A stretch of 47,430 nucleotides of DNA from Candidatus Kapaibacterium sp. (GCA_028284775.1 JANQRB010000128.1:1-47430), one strand, 5' to 3'; positions 1 through 8,924 are shown, counted from the first letter of the stretch. Program-made: numbers and translations. The notes: generated by a model from the letters alone, not told the origin.

Positions 1-1011
1 ATCGGCGGAACGGGTCCCGACGGCTCGGCCTTCTTCGGCCAGTCGATCGGTCTGGCGGTCGGCCCGGAAGGTCAGTCCTGGATCGTGACGTCCTTTTCCG
101 GCTTCCTCAATCTGGACATCAGCCTTCTGACCAGCCGGGGCGACGTTGACATTCTTCTGGCTCATTTTGACGCAGACGGACGCGCTCTGTGGGCGGAATC
201 ATGCGGCGGGGACGGCATGGATAACTTCGTGGGGCTCGGTGTCGATCCCGACGGCGACATCGTGTTTACCGGCAACTATTTTTCCAACCCCTTTGCCTGC
301 GGCGAATTCAGCCTTCCAGCGGTCGGACAGGGCCTCAATACCTTTATCGCCCGTTTCGAGGCGCGAGCAGTCGAGGAAGAGCCGCCCGTGGCGGGCACCA
401 GCCTCAGCGCGCTGCAATTCGGCGCCGTCAAGCTCGGCGAGGCCTCCACACTCAGCTTTGATATCATTGCCGCCAGCCGGACCGACCTGCGCGTCGATGG
501 CATTGAATTCAGTTCGCCTGACGCCGCGGCTGCCGGATTCCGTCTGCTCGCCCCCTCGCCCTCGGAGCTTCCGACCGTCTTGCAGGAGGGACGGCGACTG
601 GAAGTGCAGGTTGAATTCGCGCCGCAGAGCGCTGGCCCGGCCGCAACGCTGCTGCAACTGCACTCCAATGATCCTGTCAGCCCAGTTATCGATGTCTCGA
701 TCGAGGGCAGCGGCGAAGAAACGATCTCGCACGCCGGCGGAGATCCGCAGACTGCGGAGCTGCTTGCAATCAGACCCAATCCGGCCGCCGGTACAAGCAT
801 GATCGAGTTCAACGCGCCGAGGGCGGGCAGCATGCGCCTGGCACTCTATGATAGCGCCGGTCGCCGGGTCTACCGGCAACAACAGCAACTCCACGATGCC
901 GGACTGCAGCGGATTCCGCTCGATACCTCCGGGCTGCCGGGCGGCCTTTACAATTGCATTGTGCGCATGGGCGGTCTGTCGCTTTCCGCCAATCTGCTGT
1001 TGATTCCCTAG
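1..1011 (+). CDS. T9SS-sorted cell-surface protein, 5' partial
   Basis: The frame is open from the first base, so the N-terminus lies outside the window; 336 codons are visible. The first ~110 residues have the repeating pattern of SBBP/beta-propeller proteins (DADGRALWAESCGG, then a VDPDGDIVFTGNY-type strand). Residues ~125-240 resemble an ASH / choice-of-anchor-D immunoglobulin-like domain (LQFGAVKLGE ... LHSNDPVSP). The last ~80 residues are a T9SS type-A sorting domain (IRPNPAAG ... LPGGLYNCIVRMGG). By family knowledge such proteins cross the outer membrane by type IX secretion and are anchored or released after the C-terminal domain is cleaved. The specific function is unknown. An intrinsic terminator follows about 100 bases downstream. 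Confidence 0.85.
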   Translation: MGGTGPDGSAFFGQSIGLAVGPEGQSWIVTSFSGFLNLDISLLTSRGDVDILLAHFDADGRALWAESCGGDGMDNFVGLGVDPDGDIVFTGNYFSNPFACGEFSLPAVGQGLNTFIARFEARAVEEEPPVAGTSLSALQFGAVKLGEASTLSFDIIAASRTDLRVDGIEFSSPDAAAAGFRLLAPSPSELPTVLQEGRRLEVQVEFAPQSAGPAATLLQLHSNDPVSPVIDVSIEGSGEETISHAGGDPQTAELLAIRPNPAAGTSMIEFNAPRAGSMRLALYDSAGRRVYRQQQQLHDAGLQRIPLDTSGLPGGLYNCIVRMGGLSLSANLLLIP

Positions 1012-1113
1012 TTGCAGATTTCTGTCTTTCCACGCCGAATAATGTGACAATTATCGTTCTGGTCTGTCTGACACTCGCATCCCTTTCTCACTGAAGGAGC
1101 GGATGAATCGCGT

Positions 1114-1163
1114 AAAAACCGGCTGCTTCCCGTCGCGCCTGAAGGGAGAGCCGGTTTTTTTTG
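1114..1163 (+). terminator. Rho-independent terminator after the first gene
   Basis: The inverted repeat AAAAACCGGCT ... AGCCGGTTTTTTTT, with a ~23-base loop, is followed directly by a run of eight T. It lies about 100 bases after the stop codon of the upstream T9SS gene and before the next plus-strand gene. Confidence 0.75.
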
Positions 1164-1315
1164 TCAAAGCCGTCCGCCCATTATTTTTGTGATAACCCGA
1201 CCGGAGTGCCGCATTCCCGCTGCTGGGCGCCATGTCACATTGTATAGTCTGATACCACTGAATTTTCTATCTTCGGAGCTGGAAGCGAGATTCGCAAATC
1301 AGTTCGGACCCACTC

Positions 1316-3511
1316 TTGCTGAATTGCCCTCTTCGCCATTGCTCTCCTCGGGCGGCAATGGCCTGTTGCGCTTGTTTGTTGCTCCTGATGCCGACGATTC
1401 TGACGGCTTCCGGTTCGGCCCTGTGTATCAATGAATTCTGCGCGAAAAATGTTGCCCAGTATGTGGATAGTCACTTCGGCGAATATGAAGACTGGATTGA
1501 AATTTACAATCGCGCCGATACGGCGCTCGACCTTGGCGGCTATTACCTGAGCGATGATCTGAAGCAGGCCGATAAATGGCGGATCCCCGAAGGGAATGTG
1601 ATTATGCCCGGTGGATACGCGCTCTTTTGGGCCGATGGCCGCGACGTATACAATCATACGAATTTCAAACTGGCACAGCGAGGCGGCGAGATAGGTCTGT
1701 TTACAGCGGCCTTGCACCCGGTCGACACCTTGCGCTACGGACCGCAGCGGCGTGATGTCTCCTATGGTCGGGCGGGAGATGGCGGAACGGACTGGCATTT
1801 TTTTGTCGCTGCAAGCCCCTGGCAGGCAAATGGAAGCGACGGTCGGTCTGCCTTTCTGCCGCCGTCGACAATGTCGCCGGCCGGCGGCTTTTATGGAAAG
1901 CCGCAGCGTGTTGAGCTGAGGACCCGTCCGGGCGCGGCGCTCTACTATACGCTCGACGGCACCGAGGCGGACAGCAATGCGCAGCTGTATACGCAAGCCA
2001 TAAATATCCGGCAGACGACTGTTGTTCGCGCCCGCGCGTATCACCGGGATTTCTGGCCCAGCGATGAGACCGTTCAGAGCTTTTTTATCAATGAGAGCAG
2101 CAGCCTGCCTGTTGTGTCGATTGCCGTCACGCCATCCATGCTCTGGGATCACAGCTATGGAATGTATGCCAACTACACGGCCAACATCGAACATCCCGTG
2201 CATCTGGAATGGTACCAAGCCGATGGGAGCCTCGGCTTTCAACAGCGGCTCGGGATGGCGATCCATGGCCATCGTTCGCGAATCAATGCCCAGAAATCCT
2301 TTGCCCTCTATGCACGTTCGCGCTACGGCGACAATCGTATCCGCTTCCCCTTGTTCCGTCAGAAGCCCATCAAAAAATTCAAGAATTTCATTCTGCGCAA
2401 TTCGGGCGGCGACTGGTCGCAATCCATGATCGGCGATGCTTTTCAGCACAATCTGCTGCCCGGAATCAGCAGCCTCGACTATCAGGCCTACACGCCGGTG
2501 GTTCTCTATCTCAATGGTCGGTATTGGGGCGTCATCAACGCGCGCGAAAAGATCAATAAACACTATCTCGCTCAGAATCACGGCGTCGATCCCGACAGCG
2601 TCGATATCATCGGTCATGATATGGAGCCGCTCGCCGGAACGACAAGGCACTGGCACAAATTGCTTGATCTGCTTGAAACTGCAGATCTGGCCGACGGCGA
2701 AGCCTACCGACAGGCGGCGGCAATGATCGACATCAACTCTTTTGTCGACTATGCCGCCTTTCAGATTTACGTCGGCAACACGGACTGGCCTTTCAACAAT
2801 TTCAAGATGTGGCGCTTGCAGCAGGATGAGGCACGCTGGCGCTGCTTTGTCTTCGATCTCGACGCGGGCTTCTCGCATGCCCGCTTCGACGATCCCCTGT
2901 ACGGCAGCGTTCAGGACGATTACCGTCATGACAGCTTTGACTGGGCCCAGAACCCCGCTATTCCAAATACTATTTTTCTTCGACAGTTACTTCGCAACGA
3001 GAATTTCCGTCGGTCTTTTGTGCAGCGGATGGCCAGCCATCTCAACTTCAGCTTTGCCCCGCCGCGGGTCATCGCTGTTATCGACAGACTGCAAAGTCTC
3101 ATCGCCCCCGAAATGGACCGGCATATTGCGCGCTGGGCACCGGCGGGCGGCATCGCTTCCCGGCAGGCCTGGGACAGCGTCATCAATCTCAAACGCCGCT
3201 TTGCCCGCGAGCGTCCGGCCTATATCCGGCAGCATCTTGAACGACATTTCGGCCTGCCAGCGGCCGTGAAGCTGACGGTGGCTGTTGCCGGCGGCAAGGG
3301 CGGCGTTCTGCTGGTCGACGACATTCCGATCGGGCGCGGCGCCGAGGAAGCTCTCTTTTATCCGGGCTACGCGATTTCCCTGCGCGCCGTTCCCGACTCC
3401 GGTTATGTCTTTGCCTCCTGGTCCGATCCCGCCTTGCCGTCCAATCCGGCGATTACTCTACACCTGGAAGACGACTACCGGCTCAGTGCCGGCTTCCTGG
3501 CGCTTGAATGA
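1316..3511 (+). CDS. Secreted CotH-kinase family protein with lamin-tail domain
   Basis: 731 residues. A hydrophobic segment at ~19-35 (CLLLLMPTILTASGSA) looks like a signal peptide. Domains in order: lamin-tail domain ~37-165 (INEFCAKN ... EDWIEIYN ... LGGYYLSDD); chitobiase/hexosaminidase C-terminal-like domain ~185-258 (ALYYTLDGTEAD); CotH kinase domain ~265-620 with LNGRYWGVINAREKINKHYL, a DYAAFQIYVGNTDWPFNN-type segment and FVFDLDAGF; then an InlB-B-like repeat domain at ~650-731 (PGYAISLRAVPDSGYVFASW). CotH proteins are atypical kinases that can phosphorylate secreted proteins; the substrate here is unknown. The longest frame starts with TTG at 1316, which leaves a basic N-region before the hydrophobic core; ATG at 1358 is an alternative. 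Unlike its neighbours it has no obvious T9SS tail. Confidence 0.85.
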   Translation: MLNCPLRHCSPRAAMACCACLLLLMPTILTASGSALCINEFCAKNVAQYVDSHFGEYEDWIEIYNRADTALDLGGYYLSDDLKQADKWRIPEGNVIMPGGYALFWADGRDVYNHTNFKLAQRGGEIGLFTAALHPVDTLRYGPQRRDVSYGRAGDGGTDWHFFVAASPWQANGSDGRSAFLPPSTMSPAGGFYGKPQRVELRTRPGAALYYTLDGTEADSNAQLYTQAINIRQTTVVRARAYHRDFWPSDETVQSFFINESSSLPVVSIAVTPSMLWDHSYGMYANYTANIEHPVHLEWYQADGSLGFQQRLGMAIHGHRSRINAQKSFALYARSRYGDNRIRFPLFRQKPIKKFKNFILRNSGGDWSQSMIGDAFQHNLLPGISSLDYQAYTPVVLYLNGRYWGVINAREKINKHYLAQNHGVDPDSVDIIGHDMEPLAGTTRHWHKLLDLLETADLADGEAYRQAAAMIDINSFVDYAAFQIYVGNTDWPFNNFKMWRLQQDEARWRCFVFDLDAGFSHARFDDPLYGSVQDDYRHDSFDWAQNPAIPNTIFLRQLLRNENFRRSFVQRMASHLNFSFAPPRVIAVIDRLQSLIAPEMDRHIARWAPAGGIASRQAWDSVINLKRRFARERPAYIRQHLERHFGLPAAVKLTVAVAGGKGGVLLVDDIPIGRGAEEALFYPGYAISLRAVPDSGYVFASWSDPALPSNPAITLHLEDDYRLSAGFLALE

Positions 3512-3829
3512 GTGATTCTTCCGAGATCTTCTTCCGTCAGCAGCGACAATCAATACCTGCTGCCGCCGCCAGTATCTTGCCACCAGCGTCGAATCAAAAG
3601 TCTTAGCAAGCTAGACTGTTCTCGCCTAGGAAAATTCGTCTGAAATTACTTTATTTGAACTCAGTCTAAATAAGAAAAATTCATTCAAACTTGTTCGAGC
3701 CCCGGGTGAAGCGGCAAACCCAGGCGGTTCAACCTGACAGTCCGGCCGGTGACAGGCGAAGGGCGGGGCACCTTGCTCGCTCCGCAACGACCGGGCGTGA
3801 AGCAGCAACAAACACAAAAGGAACAAAGC
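3512..3829. other. Intergenic region without recognisable gene
   Basis: 318 bases between the CotH gene and the DUF6686-like gene. I see no coding pattern on either strand. It must contain the promoter of the downstream gene; an AAAAGGAAC ribosome-binding site lies at its right end (~3817-3825). Confidence 0.5.
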
Positions 3830-4195
3830 ATGACTCCCCGCAGAGATACCATTCTGGCGCGCTCGCGCTTTGGCTGCGCTTTTACCTGTGCACACTGCAA
3901 TATTATACACGTTGAATTCTGCACAATGGCCTTCAATTTCAGCCTCAGTGAATTCAGTTCCTTTGCCAAATTGCTGCATCGCGTGGATCTGTCAGCCTGT
4001 GAACGCGCAGAGCGGCAGGCGCCCTGGACACGACAAATTCAGATCCAATTGAAACCGACCTGGCATATGCTTGCGCTGCACACCGAGGAGCTGCTGGACC
4101 TGCGCTCGCTCGTTGCCGCCACCAGCCAGTCACTATTCCAGTCCGCCGGCGAGAATATCGATCTGTCGGAAGTCGTATCAGACCGATTGAACTGA
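3830..4195 (+). CDS. DUF6686-like small protein
   Basis: 121 residues from ATG 3830, which is preceded by AAGGAAC about 8 bases upstream; an upstream in-frame ATG at 3749 lacks a ribosome-binding site. Seen: a CxxC pair (C20, C23) in FTCAHCNIIHVEF, then MAFNFSLSEFSSFAKLLHRVD. This arrangement, CxxC + hydrophobic strand + 'F..L..F..' helix, resembles the small Bacteroidota family DUF6686, whose function is unknown. The CxxC could bind metal, but only one pair is visible, so this is inference. It stands alone, with 235 bases before the ArsR gene. Family assignment is from memory of the pattern and is moderately sure. Confidence 0.65.
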   Translation: MTPRRDTILARSRFGCAFTCAHCNIIHVEFCTMAFNFSLSEFSSFAKLLHRVDLSACERAERQAPWTRQIQIQLKPTWHMLALHTEELLDLRSLVAATSQSLFQSAGENIDLSEVVSDRLN

Positions 4196-4428
4196 GCATG
4201 TGCCTTTGTCGGGATCAGAGGTCCGGATAATTCCGATGCCTACCGTGCTGCCAACATCGATCGATCCGCCCTGGCGATATCTGTCCGCAATACCCGCTTT
4301 TCCACCGCGCTGACACAAGTTGAACCCGCGGACATGGCTTCCCCTTATCTTCTCTGAGATTCTTTCAGCCATTGACCATCCACCGTCCTAAAAACAGGGC
4401 AGCGAACTTTTTGCTTGCAGAGTAGCTA

Positions 4429-4452
4429 ACATGTCACTAAATTGTGACATGT
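4429..4452. promoter_or_regulatory. Perfect palindrome over the ArsR start codon (probable operator)
   Basis: ACATGTCAC at 4429-4437 and GTGACATGT at 4444-4452 form a perfect 9-base inverted repeat with a 6-base spacer. It covers the upstream ATG (4431) and reaches the second in-frame ATG (4449) of the ArsR-family gene. ArsR regulators commonly repress their own operon by binding such palindromes near the start; that this one is the operator is inference. Confidence 0.5.
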
Positions 4453-4793
4453 CGAAACTGAATGATGATCTGATCTGGAAAGCGCTCGCGGATCCCCATC
4501 GCCGGGCGATGCTGGATCTGCTGCGGGCCGAGCCCCGAACGACAGGGGCCATCTGCGATCAGTTCGACGATCTCTGCCGCACGGCAGTCATGAAACATCT
4601 CGATATTCTGGTGACGGCGCAGCTGGTACTTGTTCGACGCAAAGGCCGCTTTCGCTGGAATTACCTCAATCCCATGCCAATTCAACGGGTCTGCGAGCGC
4701 TGGATACATCCCTATGTGGCGCCTCTGGTATCAGCTATGTCGCGACTTAAAGATTATGTGGAACAACCAACAAACAGCAAGGAAAAAGAATGA
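4431..4793 (+). CDS. ArsR-family winged-helix transcriptional regulator
   Basis: 120 residues (114 if translation starts at ATG 4449). The winged-helix fold is evident: WKALADPHRRAMLDLLRAEP (helices 1-2), TGAICDQF and RTAVMKHLDILVTAQLV (helix-turn-helix), then the wing VRRKGRFRWNYLNP. There are no obvious metal-binding cysteines of the classical ArsR type; this is the subfamily typically coupled to SRPBCC/AHSA1 genes. Its stop overlaps the start of the next gene (ATGA, 4790-4793), so the two are translationally coupled. A palindrome at 4429-4452 sits on the start codons and suggests autoregulation. The ligand is unknown. Confidence 0.88.
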   Translation: MSLNCDMSKLNDDLIWKALADPHRRAMLDLLRAEPRTTGAICDQFDDLCRTAVMKHLDILVTAQLVLVRRKGRFRWNYLNPMPIQRVCERWIHPYVAPLVSAMSRLKDYVEQPTNSKEKE

Positions 4794-5293
4794 CTGACAA
4801 CACGACAAGCAGCGTTGCAGTGAATGCACTGCAGGTTGAAGTTGAGATCGCCATCCAGGCGCCCCGCAATTCGGTGTGGCGGGCAATGGTACACGACACG
4901 ACCGCCTGGTGGCCACACGATTTTATGGGGCAGAGTGGCGGCACGCACGTCAAACTCGAGCCCTGGCCCGGCGGCCGGATTTACGAAGAAGGTGCGAACG
5001 GCTCCGGCTTGTTGTGGGCGCAGGTTATTGCACTCGACCCGCCGAACTCAATGCATTGGACGGCCCAAATTTCGCCGCCCTGGGGAGGACCGGCGACTTC
5101 ATTTGTCCATTTCAAATTAGTGGACGACGATAACGACGGCTGCATTCTCAAAATAAGCGATTGGATAATGGGCTGCGAGGTTCACAAAATGGCGCAGAAT
5201 CTGGATTCCGGATGGCGTCACCTCTTTGAGACGGGATTGAAAGCCTACGTCGAAACTCAGAGCTCACCGGCCCCGGCGTCTTCATCCGATTAA
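4790..5293 (+). CDS. SRPBCC / AHSA1-like ligand-binding protein
   Basis: 167 residues. The sequence has the START/Bet v1-like pattern of the AHSA1 group: VEVEIAIQAPRNSVWRAMV at the N-terminus, TAWWPHDF, LEPWPGGRIYEE, then LDPPNSMHWTAQ and a C-terminal helix GWRHLFETGLKAYVE. Such proteins form a hydrophobic cavity; most ArsR-linked members have no assigned ligand. The start codon overlaps the ArsR stop, so the two form an operon in which the regulator probably controls its partner. The last ~12 residues are Ser/Pro/Ala-rich and probably disordered. Confidence 0.85.
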   Translation: MTDNTTSSVAVNALQVEVEIAIQAPRNSVWRAMVHDTTAWWPHDFMGQSGGTHVKLEPWPGGRIYEEGANGSGLLWAQVIALDPPNSMHWTAQISPPWGGPATSFVHFKLVDDDNDGCILKISDWIMGCEVHKMAQNLDSGWRHLFETGLKAYVETQSSPAPASSSD

Positions 5294-5416
5294 AGTTGAA
5301 TCAAGGCTGGCGATTTCGATTGAATGGCTGGGCGAAATTGCGTATCATTCGCCTGCTTTCGGCGAATTTGTAGCGTCTCGCCACGCTTTTCAACCAATAC
5401 CGAAAATCAGCGAAGT

Positions 5417-5836
5417 ATGTATTTTATCGTGTACGTGAGTACCGCCTCCAGCCTGATGAGCGAGGAAGAGCTGGCCGATTTACTGCATAAGGCGCGATTG
5501 CACAATACCGGCGCCGGAATATCGGGTATGCTGTTGTACAAGGACGGCAGCTTCATGCAACTCATCGAGGGCGACGAAGCGGACGTCAAAAACCTCTTTT
5601 GGCGCATTGCGAATGATACCCGTCACAGCGATGTCACGACTGTCATCGAGGGGAAGCTCGAAAATCGCAATTTCCCGGATTGGTCGATGGGCTTCAAGAT
5701 CGTCGACAAAATGAAACTTGCCGCTATCGAGGGTTTTCAGGACTTGAGCCAGGAATCTTTTGCCTCGGCACATTATACCCAGGAACCTCATATTGCGCTG
5801 AAACTCCTGAGCTCCTTCAACCGCAATATCAAATAA
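5417..5836 (+). CDS. Short BLUF-domain blue-light photoreceptor
   Basis: 139 residues from ATG 5417; a longer frame reaches back to 5324 but the BLUF fold begins at this ATG. BLUF domains bind FAD and switch a hydrogen-bond network on blue light. The key residues of the family are all visible: Tyr6 (IVYVSTAS), Asn30 (HNTGAGISGMLLY), Gln48 (FMQLIEG), Trp89 and Met91 (FPDWSMGF). The protein is a single BLUF domain plus a short C-terminal helical tail (LSQESFASAHYTQEPHIALKLLSSF), like PixD-type receptors, so it presumably acts through a separate partner. No obvious partner is adjacent; the ArsR/SRPBCC pair lies 123 bases upstream in the same direction. Confidence 0.9.
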   Translation: MYFIVYVSTASSLMSEEELADLLHKARLHNTGAGISGMLLYKDGSFMQLIEGDEADVKNLFWRIANDTRHSDVTTVIEGKLENRNFPDWSMGFKIVDKMKLAAIEGFQDLSQESFASAHYTQEPHIALKLLSSFNRNIK

Positions 5837-6293
5837 GCTCGTGGAATCATTCACGAAATGCTGTGAGTATCGATGCTTCCGGCGCCGGGCTGACGCAGGC
5901 ATGCATCGGATTCGATAGCCTGCAGCGATGTGAACTGCGACTGCGGATAGGCCGACCCCGGTTTGCTTACAATCGCGGCTCGGACTGTATTCGAAGAAAA
6001 CGGCCTCCTGCGCCCGTCTGCCGAAATTCGGCGGGCGGGCATTATGGCGATAATATGTCTCCACACGAATTCATCACCTACCGAAGTCCATCTCGCTTTC
6101 CGACATTTTCCTTTGCGCCATAGCGCGCATACCCTTGTGTTGTTCGGTCATGCACATCAGCTCCGGTCTGCTCCCGGCTCTCCGGAGAGCAATGAAAGCA
6201 CGCTCGCCTCAGCGCGCAATTGTCCCTAGCCAGTCAGGCAGTCTCCAGCGAAAGTTTTGTACATTCCAACCATTCGGCCGGCAGCGGCATCCA
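5837..6293. other. Intergenic region upstream of the first sigma-factor gene
   Basis: 457 bases with no convincing gene. Open frames here lack ribosome-binding sites and family-like sequence. It presumably carries the promoter of the sigma/anti-sigma operon. Confidence 0.4.
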
Positions 6294-6881
6294 ATGCATA
6301 AGTTGTTTTTGAAACAGCACAGGGAACGCAGAATCAGCAGCAGCGAGCAGTCCGACATAAGGAGTGCCGAATCGGCGACGATTGCGCGCGTTCGCGCGGG
6401 CGACATGCGGGCCTATCGTGAGCTCTATCAGCGTCATGGCCGCCGCGTCTATGCGCTGTGCCTGCGTATGACGGCCGACCGCGCCTGGGCCGAAGAGCTG
6501 ACGCAGGATGTGTTTGTGCGCGCCTGGGAGCGGCTCGACGGATTTCGGGGCGAAGCCGCCTTCGGCACCTGGCTGCACCGCCTGAGCGTCAATCTGGTTC
6601 TGACGGCGATGCGAGGAGAGCGCCGACGGCAACATAACACAGCCGCTGCTGCCGAAGCGATGTCGCCTGGGACAAGCTATGGCGAGAAAGACGTGGCCGT
6701 GGCTCTCGATCTCGAACGGGCCATAGCGGCATTGCCAGAACGGGCACGCATGGTTTTTGTGCTGTACGACATCGAAGGATTTACGCATGCGGAGATTGCA
6801 TCGATGCTTGGACTGGCAGTGGGAACATCCAAAGGCCAGTTGCATCGCGCGCGCGTCCTGTTGCGGGAGGTCTTGCAGTGA
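6294..6881 (+). CDS. ECF-type RNA polymerase sigma factor
   Basis: 195 residues from ATG 6294; an upstream in-frame start (6135) would add residues without family similarity. Sigma region 2 is clear: MRAYRELYQRHGRRVYALCLRM, then AEELTQDVFVRAWERLDGFRG and FGTWLHRLSVNL. Region 4 follows at ~140-195: ALPERARMVFVLYDIEGF, THAEIASMLGLAVGTSKGQL, HRARVLLREVL. The gene ends by overlapping the start of the anti-sigma gene (6878-6881), the usual sign of a paired module. It probably recognises the promoter of its own operon and of envelope-related genes nearby; that regulon is inference. Confidence 0.93.
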   Translation: MHKLFLKQHRERRISSSEQSDIRSAESATIARVRAGDMRAYRELYQRHGRRVYALCLRMTADRAWAEELTQDVFVRAWERLDGFRGEAAFGTWLHRLSVNLVLTAMRGERRRQHNTAAAAEAMSPGTSYGEKDVAVALDLERAIAALPERARMVFVLYDIEGFTHAEIASMLGLAVGTSKGQLHRARVLLREVLQ

Positions 6882-8017
6882 TGAAGTGTAGTGATGTCTC
6901 TTCGCTGATTGCCGACTTTCAGCGCGGCACTTTAGAGGAGGACCGGCAAAACGCCGTGCGGGAACATCTTAAGCGATGCGAATCCTGTCGCGCTGAGCTG
7001 GCGGCGGCAAAGAAACTGGCGGCGGCGACAGCACAGCTTCCGAAGTCATTAGCGCCGCAGCAGGACCTGTGGCCAGGAATTGAGGCGCGCATTGCCCGGG
7101 CCGTGCCGAAGGACAAAGCACAAGCGCCGCAAGCGCTTGGCGCGGCTGACGATCCGCGTCCGCTGCGGTCGAAACGACTGTTCCCCTTGCTGCTCGCAGC
7201 CAGCGTGGTTCTCGCTGCCGCCCTGCTCATATTCTGGCAGATGTCGCCCGACAATGCCGATGCCGGCCGGGATGGCTGGTATGTGCAGGCTGTCGAGGGC
7301 AGCGCCAGACTGAGTGGCGAGCTCCTGGTTGCGCCCGACGCCTTCGAGCTGCAAGAACAGAGCTGGCTGGAAACGGAGAGCGGCGCAAGGGCCTGGCTAC
7401 AGGCAGGCGGCGTCGGCCACATCAGCCTTGCGCCCAATTCCCGTCTGCGCCTCCTGAAATCCGGCGGCGATCAGCAACGGCTGGAGCTGCAGCGCGGCAC
7501 CTTGCGAGCCAGTATATCCGCGCCGCCGCGCATCTTCATTGTCGAAACGCCATCCGCAACCGCCGTTGACCTGGGTTGCGTCTACGATCTGAGTGTCGAT
7601 GCCGAGGGCAGCGGCAGTCTGGCGGTGAGCATCGGCTGGGTGGAGTTGATTAATTCCGCGCTGCGTGTCGTAGTGCCGGGCGGCTTTTCCTGTCGAATCC
7701 ACAATGGTCTGGGTCCCGGCACGCCCTATCGCAGCGGCAGTCCGGTGGAGCTGACGCAATGGCTGGATCGCTTCGACCGCAATGACGAGGACAGCGAAGT
7801 GCTTGACAATCTCCTTGCGCGAGCCGGAGAGCTCGACAAACTTACGCTCTGGTACATGGTAAAACGCAGTGTAGGGCCGGCGCGGCAACGTCTGATTCAC
7901 ACCCTCGACTCGCTGGCGCCCGCCCCGCGGGAACTGCGCGAGCAAGGGCTCGCCCGGGGCGACAGTGCGATGTTAAACAAATGGCTAAACAGTCTCGGCT
8001 ACTATTCCTGGCCCTGA
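6881..8017 (+). CDS. Zinc-finger anti-sigma factor with FecR domain
   Basis: 378 residues from ATG 6881 (GTG 6878 is the alternative); it overlaps the sigma stop codon. N-terminal zf-HC2 anti-sigma domain with Cys3, His29, Cys33 and Cys36 (HLKRCESC), the HxxxCxxC signature that binds the cognate sigma factor. One membrane helix at ~100-120 (FPLLLAASVVLAAALLIFW). The periplasmic part at ~125-265 is FecR-like: WLETESGARAWLQ, GVGHISLAPNSRLRLL, QRLELQRGTLRASI, FIVETPSATAVDLGCVYDL. The C-terminal ~110 residues are helical and unassigned. By analogy it holds the sigma factor at the membrane until a periplasmic signal releases it. Confidence 0.9.
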   Translation: MKCSDVSSLIADFQRGTLEEDRQNAVREHLKRCESCRAELAAAKKLAAATAQLPKSLAPQQDLWPGIEARIARAVPKDKAQAPQALGAADDPRPLRSKRLFPLLLAASVVLAAALLIFWQMSPDNADAGRDGWYVQAVEGSARLSGELLVAPDAFELQEQSWLETESGARAWLQAGGVGHISLAPNSRLRLLKSGGDQQRLELQRGTLRASISAPPRIFIVETPSATAVDLGCVYDLSVDAEGSGSLAVSIGWVELINSALRVVVPGGFSCRIHNGLGPGTPYRSGSPVELTQWLDRFDRNDEDSEVLDNLLARAGELDKLTLWYMVKRSVGPARQRLIHTLDSLAPAPRELREQGLARGDSAMLNKWLNSLGYYSWP

Positions 8018-8186
8018 CAGTTAACTCCGATCCTCATTGCCTGTGCCCGCCGGTACAGGCACGAAAACAAACCAATCAATCCATTAGTCTGCCGAATCCA
8101 CGAGAGCGGTACGGTTTCGCTATGGCCGAATTCTTCGAAAACCGTATGCTTGGCTCGTCAGGCATTTAACCACAAAGGAGGCTTCC

Positions 8187-8891
8187 ATGAAAAAGAGCAT
8201 GGTGATTAACTTCAGACGGCCGACGACCTTTTTGTCGCTGATTGCATTGATGCTGCCATTGATTCAATTTTCCGCTGCGGCCGGGCCGCCCCTGGTCTGC
8301 CATCAGATCGACATCGGAACGGCGACTTCCCTGCCGGCAGGCGATGGACCGTTTGGGATGGACCGCGACTACAAGCCCGGCGATTTAAGCGCGGCGACCC
8401 TGGCCTTGCTGGACGCGGAACAGTCGGTCCTGGTGCGGATGGAGACCATTCGGCGCGCCGTCCTGTATGTTACCAGGGCGCTTTATGGTGTCCGGCACGG
8501 ACGGAGCTATACCGATGCCGACCGGCGGAACGCCGCCGCTCTGTTTCTTGCATTTGAAACGCGGAAGGACGCCGCTCGCGCTGCCAAAGAGGATGCGGCC
8601 CGCTGCCTTTTCGACTATGCCTATCTTGCGGCCTGTTTACGGCAGGCGGGCATCGATCACACCGGCAGCCAGAAAGAGCAGTATGCCATGCTGTCGCGTG
8701 CTTCCGCCGAATTAGGCGCCGAACCGGCACTCGACTTTGCCATGGCCCTGCTCAGCTATCATCCTCGGCTCGAGTCATTTGCCGTTCATCTTAAACGCGC
8801 TCAGGAAGGGGCTTCCGCCGATGGCTTGCTGGCGGGAAATATAGCGCGGCATTTCGAGGATGAGCTGGCGGAACAGAAGCAAGTTAACTAA
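8187..8891 (+). CDS. Exported protein of unknown function, third gene of the sigma module
   Basis: 234 residues, preceded by a strong ribosome-binding site (AAAGGAGG ~8 bases upstream). N-terminal signal peptide (MKKSMVINFRR, then a hydrophobic core to ~32, AAAG). The mature part is almost wholly helical and rich in Ala/Arg/Asp, with four cysteines (VCHQ, RCLFDYAYLAACL). I recognise no family. It lies 169 bases downstream of the anti-sigma gene in the same direction, so it may be in the same regulon; a periplasmic sensor or target of the stress response is possible but not shown. Confidence 0.7.
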   Translation: MKKSMVINFRRPTTFLSLIALMLPLIQFSAAAGPPLVCHQIDIGTATSLPAGDGPFGMDRDYKPGDLSAATLALLDAEQSVLVRMETIRRAVLYVTRALYGVRHGRSYTDADRRNAAALFLAFETRKDAARAAKEDAARCLFDYAYLAACLRQAGIDHTGSQKEQYAMLSRASAELGAEPALDFAMALLSYHPRLESFAVHLKRAQEGASADGLLAGNIARHFEDELAEQKQVN

Positions 8892-8924
8892 GTGAGAGTA
8901 TCATACCGACAGGGGTTGTAGCAA

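Noticed and set aside
1235..2929. Long open frame on the minus strand (564 codons)
   Set aside because: It lies opposite the CotH gene, whose domains are clear; the minus-strand protein has no family-like sequence and no ribosome-binding site.
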